A stretch of DNA of 64,000 bases from assembly GCF_003574445.1 (NCBI RefSeq), contig NZ_KZ984562.1:154462-218461 (forward strand), written 5' to 3'. The notes under the pieces were generated by a model. The model searched no databases. It saw nothing but the letters and a program-made list of their open reading frames with translations, and was not told the DNA's origin. This DNA comes from Streptomyces sp. YIM 130001. GTDB lineage: Bacteria > Actinomycetota > Actinomycetes > Streptomycetales > Streptomycetaceae. The translations under genes were made by a program, and so were the position numbers. Shown one piece after another: positions 15,488 to 26,102 of the stretch (its first letter is position 1; every line of letters starts with the position of its first letter).

Positions 15488-16612
15488 ATGACGAGCATCG
15501 GTGGTGCGGAGATGGTCGACTGGAATCTCGCGGTGGCGACCGCGACCCGGCTCGCGAGGCCGGGTCCCGAGATCGGCCGCGAGGAGGCGCGGGCTGTCGT
15601 CGCCGAGTTGCGCGCGCACGCCAAGTCCTCGGAGGAGCACGTCCGTTCGTTCACCAGGATGGCGACGGACGAGATGCACGACACCCCCGTCCTCGTGGTG
15701 GACCGCCCCGGCTGGGTGCGGGCGAACGTCGCGGGCTTCCGCGCGGTCCTCAGGCCGCTCCTGGACAAGATGAGCGAGCGCCGCCCGAGCGGCCCCGGCG
15801 GTGCGGTCCTGGGGGCGGTGGGCGGCAAGGTCACCGGCGTCGAGGTCGGCATGCTCCTGTCGTTCCTCTCCTCGCGCGTCCTCGGCCAGTACGAGACGTT
15901 CGCCCCGCCGAGCCGCGAGCTGCCGGCTGCGGCGGGCGGCGGCCGGCTCCTCCTCGTCGCGCCGAACATCGTCCACGTGGAGCGCGAACTCGACGTGGAC
16001 CCGCACGACTTCCGCCTCTGGGTCTGCCTGCACGAGGAGGCGCACCGCACCCAGTTCACCGGGGTGCCGTGGCTGCGCGATCACCTCGAGGGCGAGATCC
16101 AGACGTTCCTCGGCGAGACCGAGGTCGATCCGATGACCGTCCTGGAGCGCCTGCGCGAGGCCGCCGGTGCCTTCACCGGCAACCGCACGGACGAGGCCGA
16201 CGGTGACGACGGCGGCCGCTCCCTGGTCGAACTGGTGCAGACCCCCGAGCAGCGCGAGACGCTCGGCCGCCTCACCGCCGTGATGTCCCTGCTCGAGGGG
16301 CACGCGGACTTCGTGATGGACGGCGTCGGTCCGGCCGTGGTGCCCTCCGTCGCGGAGATCCGGGAGAAGTTCAAGGAACGCAGGGCGAAGGGCGCGTCCC
16401 GCCTGGACCTGGCCCTGCGCAAGCTGCTCGGCATGGACGCCAAGCTCCGCCAGTACCGCGACGGAGAGCGGTTCGTACGGGCGGTCGTCGAGGAGGTCGG
16501 CATGGACGGCTTCAACCGCGTCTGGACCTCGCCGAACACGCTGCCCACCAAGGCCGAGATCGCCGAACCGTCGGACTGGATCGCGAGGGTGCACCGTAAG
16601 GCAGAGTCCTAG
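15488..16612 (+). CDS. Zincin-like metalloprotein (DUF2342, F420-associated family)
   Basis: 374 residues. The mRNA is probably leaderless: the -10-like TACGGT (15476-15481) ends six bases before the ATG. The HExxH-type motif is in WVCLHEEAHRTQF (bases about 16020-16060), with a second His-containing segment LLEGHADFVMDGVG downstream, the usual layout of zinc-dependent DUF2342 proteins; the family is described as a putative hydrolase linked to coenzyme F420 genomes. Substrate unknown. It lies 210 bp before tilS on the same strand, an arrangement kept in Streptomyces genomes. Confidence 0.87.
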   Translation: MTSIGGAEMVDWNLAVATATRLARPGPEIGREEARAVVAELRAHAKSSEEHVRSFTRMATDEMHDTPVLVVDRPGWVRANVAGFRAVLRPLLDKMSERRPSGPGGAVLGAVGGKVTGVEVGMLLSFLSSRVLGQYETFAPPSRELPAAAGGGRLLLVAPNIVHVERELDVDPHDFRLWVCLHEEAHRTQFTGVPWLRDHLEGEIQTFLGETEVDPMTVLERLREAAGAFTGNRTDEADGDDGGRSLVELVQTPEQRETLGRLTAVMSLLEGHADFVMDGVGPAVVPSVAEIREKFKERRAKGASRLDLALRKLLGMDAKLRQYRDGERFVRAVVEEVGMDGFNRVWTSPNTLPTKAEIAEPSDWIARVHRKAES

Positions 16613-16822
16613 AAGGCCCGCCTGCGACGGCAGAATGAAGACCCGCCAATCACCCGTCCGAGGGACCGTGGGCTCTCGGTAGGCGTGCGATGCTCGGGGA
16701 ACGGCTCGCTTCTGTCACCATCGACGCACTCTGTGTGACCGATCTCGAAGGTCCCTGGCGTTTCGGACCCCCGAGTGACTGAACCGAAGCACCCTCCCGA
16801 ACTTCACGAAGGGAACCGGACC

Positions 16823-17920
16823 ATGGGTCCCCATCCTGCGGTCGCGGCGATACGCCTGGCGGTCCGCCGCGTACTCCACGACGTACTGTCCGACCAGGCG
16901 GCGCGCGGGTGCGCGGCGCAAACCGTTTCCGCGAACGGCGCTCCCGCACCGTCGAGCGTCCCCACCCCCACCGTGCCCGCCACCCGCGAGGCGGTCCGCC
17001 CGCCGCTCGTGCTCGTGGCCTGCTCCGGCGGTGCCGACTCCATGGCACTCGCCTCCGCCCTCGCCTTCGAGGCCCCCAAGCTCGGCATCCGGGCCGGCGG
17101 CGTCACCGTCGACCACGGACTGCAGCCCGGCTCCGACGCCCGCGCGGCCGATGTCGTCGCACGTCTGACCGCCCTCCGTCTCGATCCCGTCGATTCCGTC
17201 GCCGTCGCCGTCGGCCGTGACGGCGGCCCCGAGGCCGCAGCCCGCGATGCGCGCTACGCCGCGCTCGACGCCGTCGCCGAGCGCCACGGCGCCGCCGCAG
17301 TGCTGCTCGGCCACACCCGCGACGACCAGGCCGAAACCGTTCTGCTCGGCCTCGCCCGCGGCTCCGGCATCCGCTCGCTCTCCGGCATGGCCGCTGTCTC
17401 CCCGGGCCGCGGCGCCGCCGGCCGCTATCGCCGTCCGTTCCTGCACCTCGACCGGCAGACCGCCCGCAAGGCCTGCCTGGTCCAGTCGCTGCCCGTCTGG
17501 GACGACCCGCACAACGCCGACCCCGCGTACACCCGCTCCCGGCTGCGCCACGAGGGCCTGCCCGCCCTCGAGAAGGCGCTCGGCAAGGGCGTCGTCGAGG
17601 CCCTCGCCCGTACGGCGCAGCTCTCCCGCGACGACGCGGACGCCCTCGACGACTGGGCCGCCCGCGCCGAGGCCTCGGTGCGCGACGAGGCGGGCCGCCT
17701 CGAATGCGCCGCGCTCTACGCCCTGCCCTCCGCGGTACGCCGCCGGATCCTGCGCCGTGCCGCGATCGAGGCCGGTGCGCCCGCCGGTTCGCTCTTCGCC
17801 CGGCACATCGAGGAGATGGACCGCCTGATCACCGGCTGGCGCGGGCAGGGCGCCATCAACCTCCCCGGCCGGGTGGAGGCCCAGCGGCAGGGTGGCAGAC
17901 TGGTCATCCGGCAAGGCTGA
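16823..17920 (+). CDS. tilS: tRNA(Ile)-lysidine synthase
   Basis: 365 residues from the ATG at 16823 with GAAGGGAACC upstream. The PP-loop ATP-binding motif SGGADSMAL lies about 70 residues in, followed by VTVDHGLQPGS, GHTRDDQAETVLLGLARGSGIRSLSGM and the RPFLHLDR stretch, all typical of TilS. It adds lysine to C34 of the CAU-anticodon tRNA so that AUA is read as isoleucine. The C-terminal substrate domain is short, as in other actinobacteria. Sits upstream of hprT and ftsH, the classical tilS-hprT-ftsH order. Confidence 0.95.
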   Translation: MGPHPAVAAIRLAVRRVLHDVLSDQAARGCAAQTVSANGAPAPSSVPTPTVPATREAVRPPLVLVACSGGADSMALASALAFEAPKLGIRAGGVTVDHGLQPGSDARAADVVARLTALRLDPVDSVAVAVGRDGGPEAAARDARYAALDAVAERHGAAAVLLGHTRDDQAETVLLGLARGSGIRSLSGMAAVSPGRGAAGRYRRPFLHLDRQTARKACLVQSLPVWDDPHNADPAYTRSRLRHEGLPALEKALGKGVVEALARTAQLSRDDADALDDWAARAEASVRDEAGRLECAALYALPSAVRRRILRRAAIEAGAPAGSLFARHIEEMDRLITGWRGQGAINLPGRVEAQRQGGRLVIRQG

Positions 17921-17939
17921 CCGGCGATGCGAAAGTGAT

Positions 17940-18500
17940 GTGCGGGTGGACGCGAAAGACATGGGCACCGAGCTCGAATCGGTACTCCTCACCAAGGAAG
18001 AGATCGACGCGAAGCTGGCCGAACTGGCCGCGAAGATCGACGCGGAGTACGCGGGCAAGGACGTGCTCCTGGTCGGTGTCCTCAAGGGTGCCGTGATGGT
18101 CATGGCGGACCTGGCCCGCGCACTGTCCACCCCGGTCACGATGGACTGGATGGCCGTGTCCTCGTACGGCGCGGGCACGCAGTCGTCCGGTGTGGTGCGG
18201 ATCCTCAAGGACCTCGACACCGACATCAAGGGACGGCACGTCCTGATCGTCGAGGACATCATCGACTCCGGCCTGACGCTGTCGTGGCTGCTGTCGAACC
18301 TCGGCTCCCGCGAGCCGGCTTCGCTCGAGGTGTGCACGCTGCTGCGCAAGCCGGACGCCGCGAAGGTCGACATCGACGTGAAGTGGATCGGCTTCGACAT
18401 CCCCAACGAGTTCGTCGTGGGCTACGGCCTGGACTACGCGGAGAAGTACCGGAACCTTCCGTTCGTCGGCACGCTCGCTCCGCACGTGTACGGCGGCTGA
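17940..18500 (+). CDS. hprT: Hypoxanthine phosphoribosyltransferase
   Basis: 186 residues from GTG 17940 (GCGAAAG upstream; GTG 17946 is also possible). The PRPP-binding loop VLIVEDIIDSGLTLSWLL and the upstream VLKGAVMVMADLAR and SSYGAGTQSSGVVRILKDLD mark a bacterial HGPRT-type enzyme for purine salvage (hypoxanthine or guanine plus PRPP to IMP or GMP). In other bacteria TilS and HprT also associate with the ftsH promoter region; the tight clustering here fits. Only 19 bp separate it from tilS. Confidence 0.95.
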   Translation: MRVDAKDMGTELESVLLTKEEIDAKLAELAAKIDAEYAGKDVLLVGVLKGAVMVMADLARALSTPVTMDWMAVSSYGAGTQSSGVVRILKDLDTDIKGRHVLIVEDIIDSGLTLSWLLSNLGSREPASLEVCTLLRKPDAAKVDIDVKWIGFDIPNEFVVGYGLDYAEKYRNLPFVGTLAPHVYGG

Positions 18501-18529
18501 TTCCCGAACAGGCCCCTCGGGGGCGCCGG

Positions 18530-18549
18530 GTGGCCCCCGGGAACCCTGG
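18530..18549. terminator. Possible weak hairpin after hprT
   Basis: GGGGGC (18530-18535) and GCCCCC (18544-18549) with an 8-base loop, in a G/C-rich stretch that can fold in more than one way. Located between hprT and the ftsH promoter. Confidence 0.35.
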
Positions 18550-18659
18550 TGCCGTTCCCGCCGTTGGAGCATGGGAAGCCAGGTTTGTCAGCCGTCCCCT
18601 GCGGTCGCGGGTGACAATGCTGGGGTACCGTCCGAAGAACAGTCTTTATCAAACTCACT

Positions 18660-20756
<2,097 letters not shown>

Positions 20757-20800
20757 CACCCGACCGGGACCGCCCTGCGGTCCCACCGGGCCCGGAATGG

Positions 20801-20844
20801 ATGCCGCGCCCCCCTGGTTCTAGCCTGGGGGGGCGCGGCATTTT
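20801..20844 (+). terminator. ftsH terminator with T-run
   Basis: ATGCCGCGCCCCCC (20801-20814) pairs with GGGGGGCGCGGCAT (20828-20841), followed by TTTT. A 14-bp perfect stem, located between ftsH and folE, so folE needs its own promoter or read-through. Confidence 0.75.
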
Positions 20845-20882
20845 CGTATGCCCGCAGGCCAGAGGACAGGAACGAGGCACTG

Positions 20883-21488
20883 ATGACCGACCCGGTGACG
20901 CTGGACGCTGACGCCCGGATAGGCGAGTTCGACGAGAAGCGGGCCGAGGGCGCGGTGCGAGAGCTGCTGGCCGCGATCGGTGAGGACCCCGACCGTGAGG
21001 GCCTGCGCGAGACCCCGGCCCGGGTGGCCCGCGCGTACCGGGAGCTGCTCGCCGGTCTCTGGCAGGAGCCGGAGGACGTCCTGACGACGACCTTCGATCT
21101 CGGCCACGACGAGATGGTCCTGGTCAAGGACATCGAGCTGGTGAGCTTCTGCGAGCACCACCTGCTGCCGTTCCACGGGGTCGCGCACGTCGGCTACATC
21201 CCGGCCGAGAACGGCAAGATCACCGGCCTGTCGAAGCTGGCCCGCCTCGTCGAGGTGTTCGCCCGGCGCCCCCAGGTGCAGGAGCGGCTCACCACGCAGG
21301 TCGCCGACTCACTGATGCGGATCCTCGAGGCCCGCGGCGCGATCGTGGTGATCGAGGCCGAGCACATGTGCATGTCGGTACGCGGCATCCGCAAGCCGGG
21401 TGCGAAGACGACCACCTCGGCGGTGCGCGGGCAGCTGAGGGACGCCACGACGCGCTCCGAGGCGATGAGCCTGATCCTGGCCAAGTGA
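20883..21488 (+). CDS. folE: GTP cyclohydrolase I
   Basis: 201 residues, ATG with AACGAGG upstream. Zinc and active-site motifs are intact: FCEHHLLPFHGVAHVGYIP, GLSKLARLVEVFARRPQVQERLT and EAEHMCMSVRGIRKPG. Converts GTP to 7,8-dihydroneopterin triphosphate, the first step of folate synthesis. It is convergent with the folP-folB-folK cluster that carries the later steps, so the pathway is split into two transcripts facing each other. Confidence 0.97.
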   Translation: MTDPVTLDADARIGEFDEKRAEGAVRELLAAIGEDPDREGLRETPARVARAYRELLAGLWQEPEDVLTTTFDLGHDEMVLVKDIELVSFCEHHLLPFHGVAHVGYIPAENGKITGLSKLARLVEVFARRPQVQERLTTQVADSLMRILEARGAIVVIEAEHMCMSVRGIRKPGAKTTTSAVRGQLRDATTRSEAMSLILAK

Positions 21489-21538
21489 CGTGGTGACGAC
21501 GGCCGCAGCGGCGGCTTGAGGGGGATCGGCGGGCCCGG

Positions 21539-22021
21539 TCAGGCCGTCGCCGTGCCCTCGCCCGTGTCGTCGTCCTCGGGCAGCTTGCAGATCCGCTCGA
21601 GGAACAGGGCCACGACGACGACGGCCACTCCGGCGAGTACCGAGAAGCCCGCGTAGATCGCCTGGTCGCGGCGCGCGGGCACCTCGAGCCGGGAGAGCAG
21701 GAACACTCCGACGCCGCCGTACACACCGCACACCAGGGACGCCACCAGGGCGCTCGCCTGGCCGAAGACCAGGGCGCGGGCCGCCATCAGCGGCTCCACG
21801 CCCTTGGCTCCGGGCCGGCGTTCGCGCTGGGCGCGCAGGCGGGAGCGGAACGACAGGGCCGTGGCGAGCAGCACCGCGGCGATCGCGGCGAGCACGATCG
21901 GCGCGGCGAAGGGGATGCTCGGCAGCTCGCCGAGGGAGTCCCAGAGCCTCGCGCCGGCCCAGGAGATCACCCCGGCCGCCAGGAACAGACCGATGAGCGT
22001 CCTGATGCGCAGCAGCTTCAC
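21539..22021 (-). CDS. DUF3180 membrane protein, end of the folate cluster
   Basis: 160 residues, GTG start with AAGGGG upstream. Four membrane segments are predicted from hydrophobicity: TLIGLFLAAGVISWAGARLW, FAAPIVLAAIAAVLLATAL, ALVFGQASALVASLVCGVYGG and AIYAGFSVLAGVAVVVVALFL. This is the actinobacterial DUF3180 pattern, a family found mostly just after folK. No function is known; a transport or scaffold role in folate synthesis would be a guess based on position. The tail is acidic. Confidence 0.88.
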   Translation of the reverse strand: MKLLRIRTLIGLFLAAGVISWAGARLWDSLGELPSIPFAAPIVLAAIAAVLLATALSFRSRLRAQRERRPGAKGVEPLMAARALVFGQASALVASLVCGVYGGVGVFLLSRLEVPARRDQAIYAGFSVLAGVAVVVVALFLERICKLPEDDDTGEGTATA

Positions 22022-22160
22022 GGCCGCCCCTTCGTCCTGCCGGTGGTCCTCCGGCCGCCCGCCGGTGGTGCCTTCCGGCCCGTCGTCCGGTCTCGTCGTG
22101 CGGCCGCCGTACTTCTCGGTGTCCCGGGTGCCACGGCGGCTGCCCAGTAGACCCTAACGA

Positions 22161-22808
22161 CTACTCGGGCAACCGGAGTTCCAGGTCCACGCGCGGTGCC
22201 ACACCTTCGCGGGCGACGGACGCGAGCAGCGCGGCGACCGGCCCCCGGCCGGGCAGCTGCGCCTCGGGGTCCATGTCGTGCCACGGCGCCAGGACGAAGG
22301 CGCGCTGGTGGGCTCGCGGGTGCGGCAGCGTCAGGTCCGGGTCCTCGGAGAGGACGTCCTGGTACGACACGATGTCGACGTCGATCGTGCGCGGGCCCCA
22401 GTGCTCGTCCCGGACCCGGTGGAAGGCCTCCTCGACCGCGTGGGCCCGCTCGAGCAGGGAGGAAGGCGGCAGGGTGGTGCGGACGATCGCCACCGCGTTG
22501 AAGTACGAGGGCTGGGTGCCCGGCTCGACGCCCCAGGGCTCCGTCTCGTACACCGGGGAGACCGCTTTGACCCGCAGGCCGGGGGTGTCCTCGAGGGCGT
22601 CGACCGCGCCCTGCAGGGTCTCCAGACGGTTGCCCAGATTGCTGCCGAGGGCGATCACCGCGTTCTTGGGGTTGTTCAGCGTCGCGTCGGCCGCGTCGAC
22701 CTGCTCGACCACGGAGGCGGGCACGGGCTGGACGGTCGGATCACCGAAGTCGGGGCGGTCCGTGGCCGCGCCGTCGGGGCTGGTCGCCGGGTGGCTTGGG
22801 GGCTTCAT
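22161..22808 (-). CDS. folK: 6-hydroxymethyl-7,8-dihydropterin pyrophosphokinase
   Basis: 215 residues from the ATG at 22808, which overlaps the folB stop (ATGA). The N-terminal ~45 residues are an actinobacterial extension. The HPPK core starts at AVIALGSNLGNRLETLQ and carries VYETEPWG, PSYFNAVAIVRTTL and the ATP/metal motif WGPRTIDVDIVSYQD, ending in LPHPRAHQRAFVLAPW. Transfers pyrophosphate from ATP to the pterin before condensation with p-aminobenzoate by FolP. Confidence 0.96.
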   Translation of the reverse strand: MKPPSHPATSPDGAATDRPDFGDPTVQPVPASVVEQVDAADATLNNPKNAVIALGSNLGNRLETLQGAVDALEDTPGLRVKAVSPVYETEPWGVEPGTQPSYFNAVAIVRTTLPPSSLLERAHAVEEAFHRVRDEHWGPRTIDVDIVSYQDVLSEDPDLTLPHPRAHQRAFVLAPWHDMDPEAQLPGRGPVAALLASVAREGVAPRVDLELRLPE

Positions 22809-23164
22809 ACTCGGCTCCGGATGATGGTGATGGTCACGTCGTCGAAGGGCACGGTGATCGGGGCGTCGGGCTTGTGCACGACGACCTCGACCTCCTGCAC
22901 CCCGTCGTGCTTCAGGCACAGCTCGGCGATGCGCTCCGCGAGCGTCTCGATCAGGTCGACCGGGTCGCCCTGGACGACCGCGACGACCTCCTCCGCGACC
23001 ACGCCGTAGTGCACCGTCTTCGCCAGGTCGTCGTCGGCCGCGGCCGCCCTGGTGTCCAGGCCGAGAACCAGGTCCACGATGAACGTCTGACCCTCTTCAC
23101 GCTCACGGGGGAAGACACCGTGGTGCCCGCGGGCCCTGAGGCCGCGCAGCGCGACACGATCCAC
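22805..23164 (-). CDS. folB: Dihydroneopterin aldolase
   Basis: 119 residues, GTG at 23164 chosen because AGGAG lies eight bases upstream; the frame extends further but without support. Sequence starts VDRVALRGLRARGHHGVFPRERE, contains FIVDLVLGLDTR and KTVHYGVVAEEV, and ends with VVHKPDAPITVPFDDVTITI, which is the complete FolB pattern. Cleaves dihydroneopterin to 6-hydroxymethyldihydropterin and glycolaldehyde. A 217-bp gap separates it from the NTF2-like gene upstream, in which I see no clear gene. Confidence 0.95.
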   Translation of the reverse strand: MDRVALRGLRARGHHGVFPREREEGQTFIVDLVLGLDTRAAAADDDLAKTVHYGVVAEEVVAVVQGDPVDLIETLAERIAELCLKHDGVQEVEVVVHKPDAPITVPFDDVTITIIRSRV

Positions 23165-23381
23165 GCGAATCACTCCTGAAATCGTCGGTTGGGCCGGCAC
23201 TGCCGGGTGCGGTCGGCGCACCGGCCGACGTCGAATCTACCTGCGCACTCCGACAGCGCCTGCCCATGGGGGCTATGGACAGTACGGGCCGCAACTGGTA
23301 GCCGCCCCTACCCATGAGCTCCGGCTCCCAACCACCTCGGGAGGTCCGCCCACCCGGGCGGGCGGCAGCATGGAACGGCGC

Positions 23382-23873
23382 TCAGGCCGTGCCGGTGGGC
23401 CCGTCGGTCTCGTCGTCCCCGTCGCCGTCCGGCGCATCGTCCACCGACTCGGCGAGCACGGGTGAGGCGTGGTGCGACCAGAGCTGCCAGCCGTCCTCCG
23501 TGCGACGGAACACATTCGTCGCGACGACGAGCTGGCCGACCAGCGGCCCGAGTTCGGCGCCGTCCTCTGCGGGACCGCCGCTGAGGATGTTCTCGGTGCA
23601 GGTCACCAGGGCGGTGTCGCCGTGCACGCAGACGTGTACGTCGGTGAGGAAGAACTGGATGTACTCGGTGTTCGCCATGATCAGGGCGTACGACCTGAGG
23701 ACCTCGCCGCGACCGGTCAGCAGCGGCCAGCCGGGGTGCACGCACGAGATGCCTTCGCCCTCGTCCCCGGACAGCCACCGGTCCGCCAGTTCGTCGAAGT
23801 CGCCGCGCTCCACGGCCTCGTAGTAGGCGGTGTTGGCGGACTCGACCGCCTCGGTGTCCGCAGGGGACGTCAC
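23382..23873 (-). CDS. NTF2/SnoaL-like protein coupled to folP
   Basis: 163 residues, GTG start overlapping the folP stop (GTGA). The cone-shaped NTF2-like fold is suggested by the order of segments: ESANTAYYEAVERGDFDELADRWL, VHPGWPLLTGRGEVLRSYALIM, a beta-rich middle with VHVCVHGDTALVTCTENIL, and ATNVFRRTEDGWQLWSHHASP. The tail is acidic. Family members are very diverse (isomerases, hydrolases, binding proteins). Tight coupling with folP suggests a role in or near folate metabolism, but no catalytic residue set can be assigned. Confidence 0.85.
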   Translation of the reverse strand: MTSPADTEAVESANTAYYEAVERGDFDELADRWLSGDEGEGISCVHPGWPLLTGRGEVLRSYALIMANTEYIQFFLTDVHVCVHGDTALVTCTENILSGGPAEDGAELGPLVGQLVVATNVFRRTEDGWQLWSHHASPVLAESVDDAPDGDGDDETDGPTGTA

Positions 23874-24730
23874 AGGGCTCCTTCGACGGCGCGGGCGACG
23901 CGGACGGCGTCGGCCGTGGCGCGCACCTCGTGCACGCGGACGGCCCAGGCTCCTTCGCGGGCGGCGATGGCGGAGACGGCGGCGGTGGCGGCGTCCCGTT
24001 CGCGTGCGGGCGGGGGCGCGCCCTCGGGCCCGGCCAGGATGTGGCCGAGGAAACGCTTGCGGGAGGCGGCGACCAGGACGGGGCGGCCGAGTTCGCGCAG
24101 CCGGCGCAGGCCGGCCAGGAGGGCCAGGTCGTGCGGTGCGTTCTTGGCGAAGCCGAGGCCGGGGTCGAGCACGATCCGTTCGGGGGCCACTCCGCCGGCG
24201 ACGACGGCCTCCACGCGCGCGTGGAGCTCGGCAAGTACCTCGCCGACCACGTCGTCGTAGACCGCGCGGCTGTTCATGTGCTCGCTGAAGCCGCGCCAGT
24301 GCATGACCACGAAGGGGGCGTCCGCGGCGGCGACGACGGGGATCATGGCCGGGTCGGCGAGTCCGCCGCTCACGTCGTTGACGAGGGTCGCACCGGCCGC
24401 GAGGGACTGTTCCGCGACGGAGGAGCGCATGGTGTCCACCGAGACCGTGGCGCCCTCCGAGACCAGTCCGCGCACCACCGGGACGACCCTGCGAAGTTCC
24501 TCGTCCTCGTCGACCCGCGGAGCGCCGGGCCGGGTGGACTCGCCGCCGACGTCGACCAGGTCGGCGCCCGCGGTGGCCAGGTCGAGGCCGTGCTTGACGG
24601 CCGCCGTGGTGTCGAACCACCGGCCGCCGTCGGAGAACGAGTCGGGGGTCACATTGACCACGCCCATCACGGCGCAGCGGTCCCAGTGCGGAAGGCCCTC
24701 GACGTGGCCGCGGCCAGGCAGCGTACTCAT
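23870..24730 (-). CDS. folP: Dihydropteroate synthase
   Basis: 286 residues from the ATG at 24730. The promoter is probably leaderless: TACGCT (complement of 24737-24742) ends six bases before the ATG. All DHPS motifs are present: MGVVNVTPDSFSDGG, DVGGESTRPGA, INDVSGG-like LVNDVSGGLAD, VLDPGLGFAK and ASRKRFLG. Condenses the pterin pyrophosphate with p-aminobenzoate. A copy of the 18-bp palindrome CTCCACGCGCGCGTGGAG lies inside the gene, coding ELHARVEA in a loop between conserved blocks. First gene of the minus-strand folate cluster. Confidence 0.96.
   Translation of the reverse strand: MSTLPGRGHVEGLPHWDRCAVMGVVNVTPDSFSDGGRWFDTTAAVKHGLDLATAGADLVDVGGESTRPGAPRVDEDEELRRVVPVVRGLVSEGATVSVDTMRSSVAEQSLAAGATLVNDVSGGLADPAMIPVVAAADAPFVVMHWRGFSEHMNSRAVYDDVVGEVLAELHARVEAVVAGGVAPERIVLDPGLGFAKNAPHDLALLAGLRRLRELGRPVLVAASRKRFLGHILAGPEGAPPPARERDAATAAVSAIAAREGAWAVRVHEVRATADAVRVARAVEGAL
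24209..24226. repeat. CACGCGCGCGTG palindrome, copy 4 (inside folP)
   Basis: CTCCACGCGCGCGTGGAG, an 18-bp perfect palindrome identical to the one in nadB at 43027-43044. On the coding strand it reads L-H-A-R-V-E. Confidence 0.75.
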
Positions 24731-24946
24731 GCGACAAGCGTAGGTCCTGTCCTCGCACTGCTGTCGTCGGCGGGAGGGCGCACGGCAGTTACCGGACAGG
24801 TGCGCGGGGCGGTCTCCCGCGCGTGGGACGAGGGACGGGGTGCGCCCGACGGGGTGCATTCGGGTTCGCGATGGGCCGGGAACGGTCAGGCCTGTCTGTA
24901 CGGGCGGATGTCGCCGCACCGCGGACACGAGAAGAGGGGGCACCGG

Positions 24947-26053
24947 ATGACGCTCACCAGCGGCAGGGTCCTGGTGCTCGCCGTCGTCCTTGCGGTGCTC
25001 CTGTTCGCCGGCACGGTCTGGTTCTGGCCGCGGCTGGCCGGGCGGTCGGTGCGGGTGGTGCTCGCGCGGATCGGGCTGCTGCTCCTCACCCAGGTGACGA
25101 TCTTCGCCTCGCTGGGTCTGGCCGCGAACCGCTCCTTCGGCTTCTACGCCTCCTGGGCCGACCTCTTCGGACAGGAACGCGAGCCCGGCGTCGTCGTCGA
25201 CCACGACCGCGGTGGCGCGCCGCTCGAGGTCACCGGCACCCGCACCGTGAACGTGCCGGGCGGGGCACGTCCTTCGCAGGGTGGCCAGATTCAGCGGGTC
25301 CGGATCGAGGGCCGCCGCTCGGGGCTCGCGGCGCCCGCGTACGTCTACGTACCGCCGGAGTACTTCCGTCCGGGCGGAAAGCAGCGGACCTTCCGGGCCG
25401 CGATGGTGCTGACCGGCTATCCGGGTACGGCGCGGGCGCTCTTCAAGGGGCTGCAGTACCCGCAGACGGCGCACTCGCTCGTGCGCAAGGGGCGGATGCA
25501 GCCGATGCTCCTGGTGATGATGCGGCCCACGGTCGCGCCGCCCCGGGACACCGAGTGCGTCGATGTGCCCGGCGGGCCGCGGAGCGAGACGTTTCTCTCC
25601 TCGGACGTGCCGGAGGCGGTGGCCGGGCACTATCGGGTCGGCACCGGTCGCGGGCAGTGGGGCGTGATCGGGAACTCCACCGGCGGTTACTGCGCGCTGA
25701 AGTTCGCCCTGCACCATCCCGCCCGGTTCGGCGCCGGAGCCGGGCTCTCCGCCGAGTACCGGGCGCCGTCGGATCCGACCACCGGGGACCTCTTCCACGG
25801 TGACCGGCGCCTGGAGCAGCGCGCGGACCTGCTCTGGTTCCTCGACCACGAGCCCCCGCCGCCCGTCTCGCTGCTGGTCGCCAGCAGCAGGCACGGGGAG
25901 GGCAACTACCGCGCCACCCAGCGCTTCATCGGCAAGGTGCGGGCGCCCGCGCGGGTCTCCTCGATCACGCTGGGCAGCGGCGGGCACAACTTCAACACCT
26001 GGCGGCGCGAGATTCCCGCCGCCCTGGAGTGGTTGAGCGGGCGGCTGCGCTGA
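24947..26053 (+). CDS. Membrane-anchored alpha/beta-hydrolase (esterase D / antigen 85-like)
   Basis: 368 residues from the ATG at 24947 (GAAGAGGGGG upstream). Two N-terminal membrane segments (VLVLAVVLAVLLFAGTVWFW and VVLARIGLLLLTQVTIFASL) are followed by an extracytoplasmic hydrolase domain: YVYVPPEYFRPGGK, AAMVLTGYPG, the nucleophile elbow GVIGNSTGGYCALKFAL (G-x-S-x-G with Ser in GNSTGG) and a C-terminal His in GSGGHNFNTWRREIPAALEWL. This is the putative-esterase family that includes mycolyltransferase-like enzymes; in Streptomyces the substrate is unknown. Faces the ABC ATPase gene at its end. Confidence 0.87.
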   Translation: MTLTSGRVLVLAVVLAVLLFAGTVWFWPRLAGRSVRVVLARIGLLLLTQVTIFASLGLAANRSFGFYASWADLFGQEREPGVVVDHDRGGAPLEVTGTRTVNVPGGARPSQGGQIQRVRIEGRRSGLAAPAYVYVPPEYFRPGGKQRTFRAAMVLTGYPGTARALFKGLQYPQTAHSLVRKGRMQPMLLVMMRPTVAPPRDTECVDVPGGPRSETFLSSDVPEAVAGHYRVGTGRGQWGVIGNSTGGYCALKFALHHPARFGAGAGLSAEYRAPSDPTTGDLFHGDRRLEQRADLLWFLDHEPPPPVSLLVASSRHGEGNYRATQRFIGKVRAPARVSSITLGSGGHNFNTWRREIPAALEWLSGRLR

Positions 26054-26062
26054 GGTGTGCGG

Positions 26063-26102
26063 TCCGGCGCGCGTGGCGGCGCGTGCTGCGGTGAGCGCCG
26101 GA
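26063..26102. terminator. Possible hairpin between convergent genes
   Basis: TCCGGCGC (26063-26070) pairs with GCGCCGGA (26095-26102) around a long G/C-rich loop of 24 bases. It lies between the hydrolase gene and the end of the ABC ATPase gene. Confidence 0.4.

Noticed and set aside
13934..16594. Very long open frame on the minus strand opposite dacB and the DUF2342 gene
   Set aside because: It mirrors two well-supported genes; its translation is Arg/Gly/Val-rich without any motif, as expected for the antisense of high-G+C codons.
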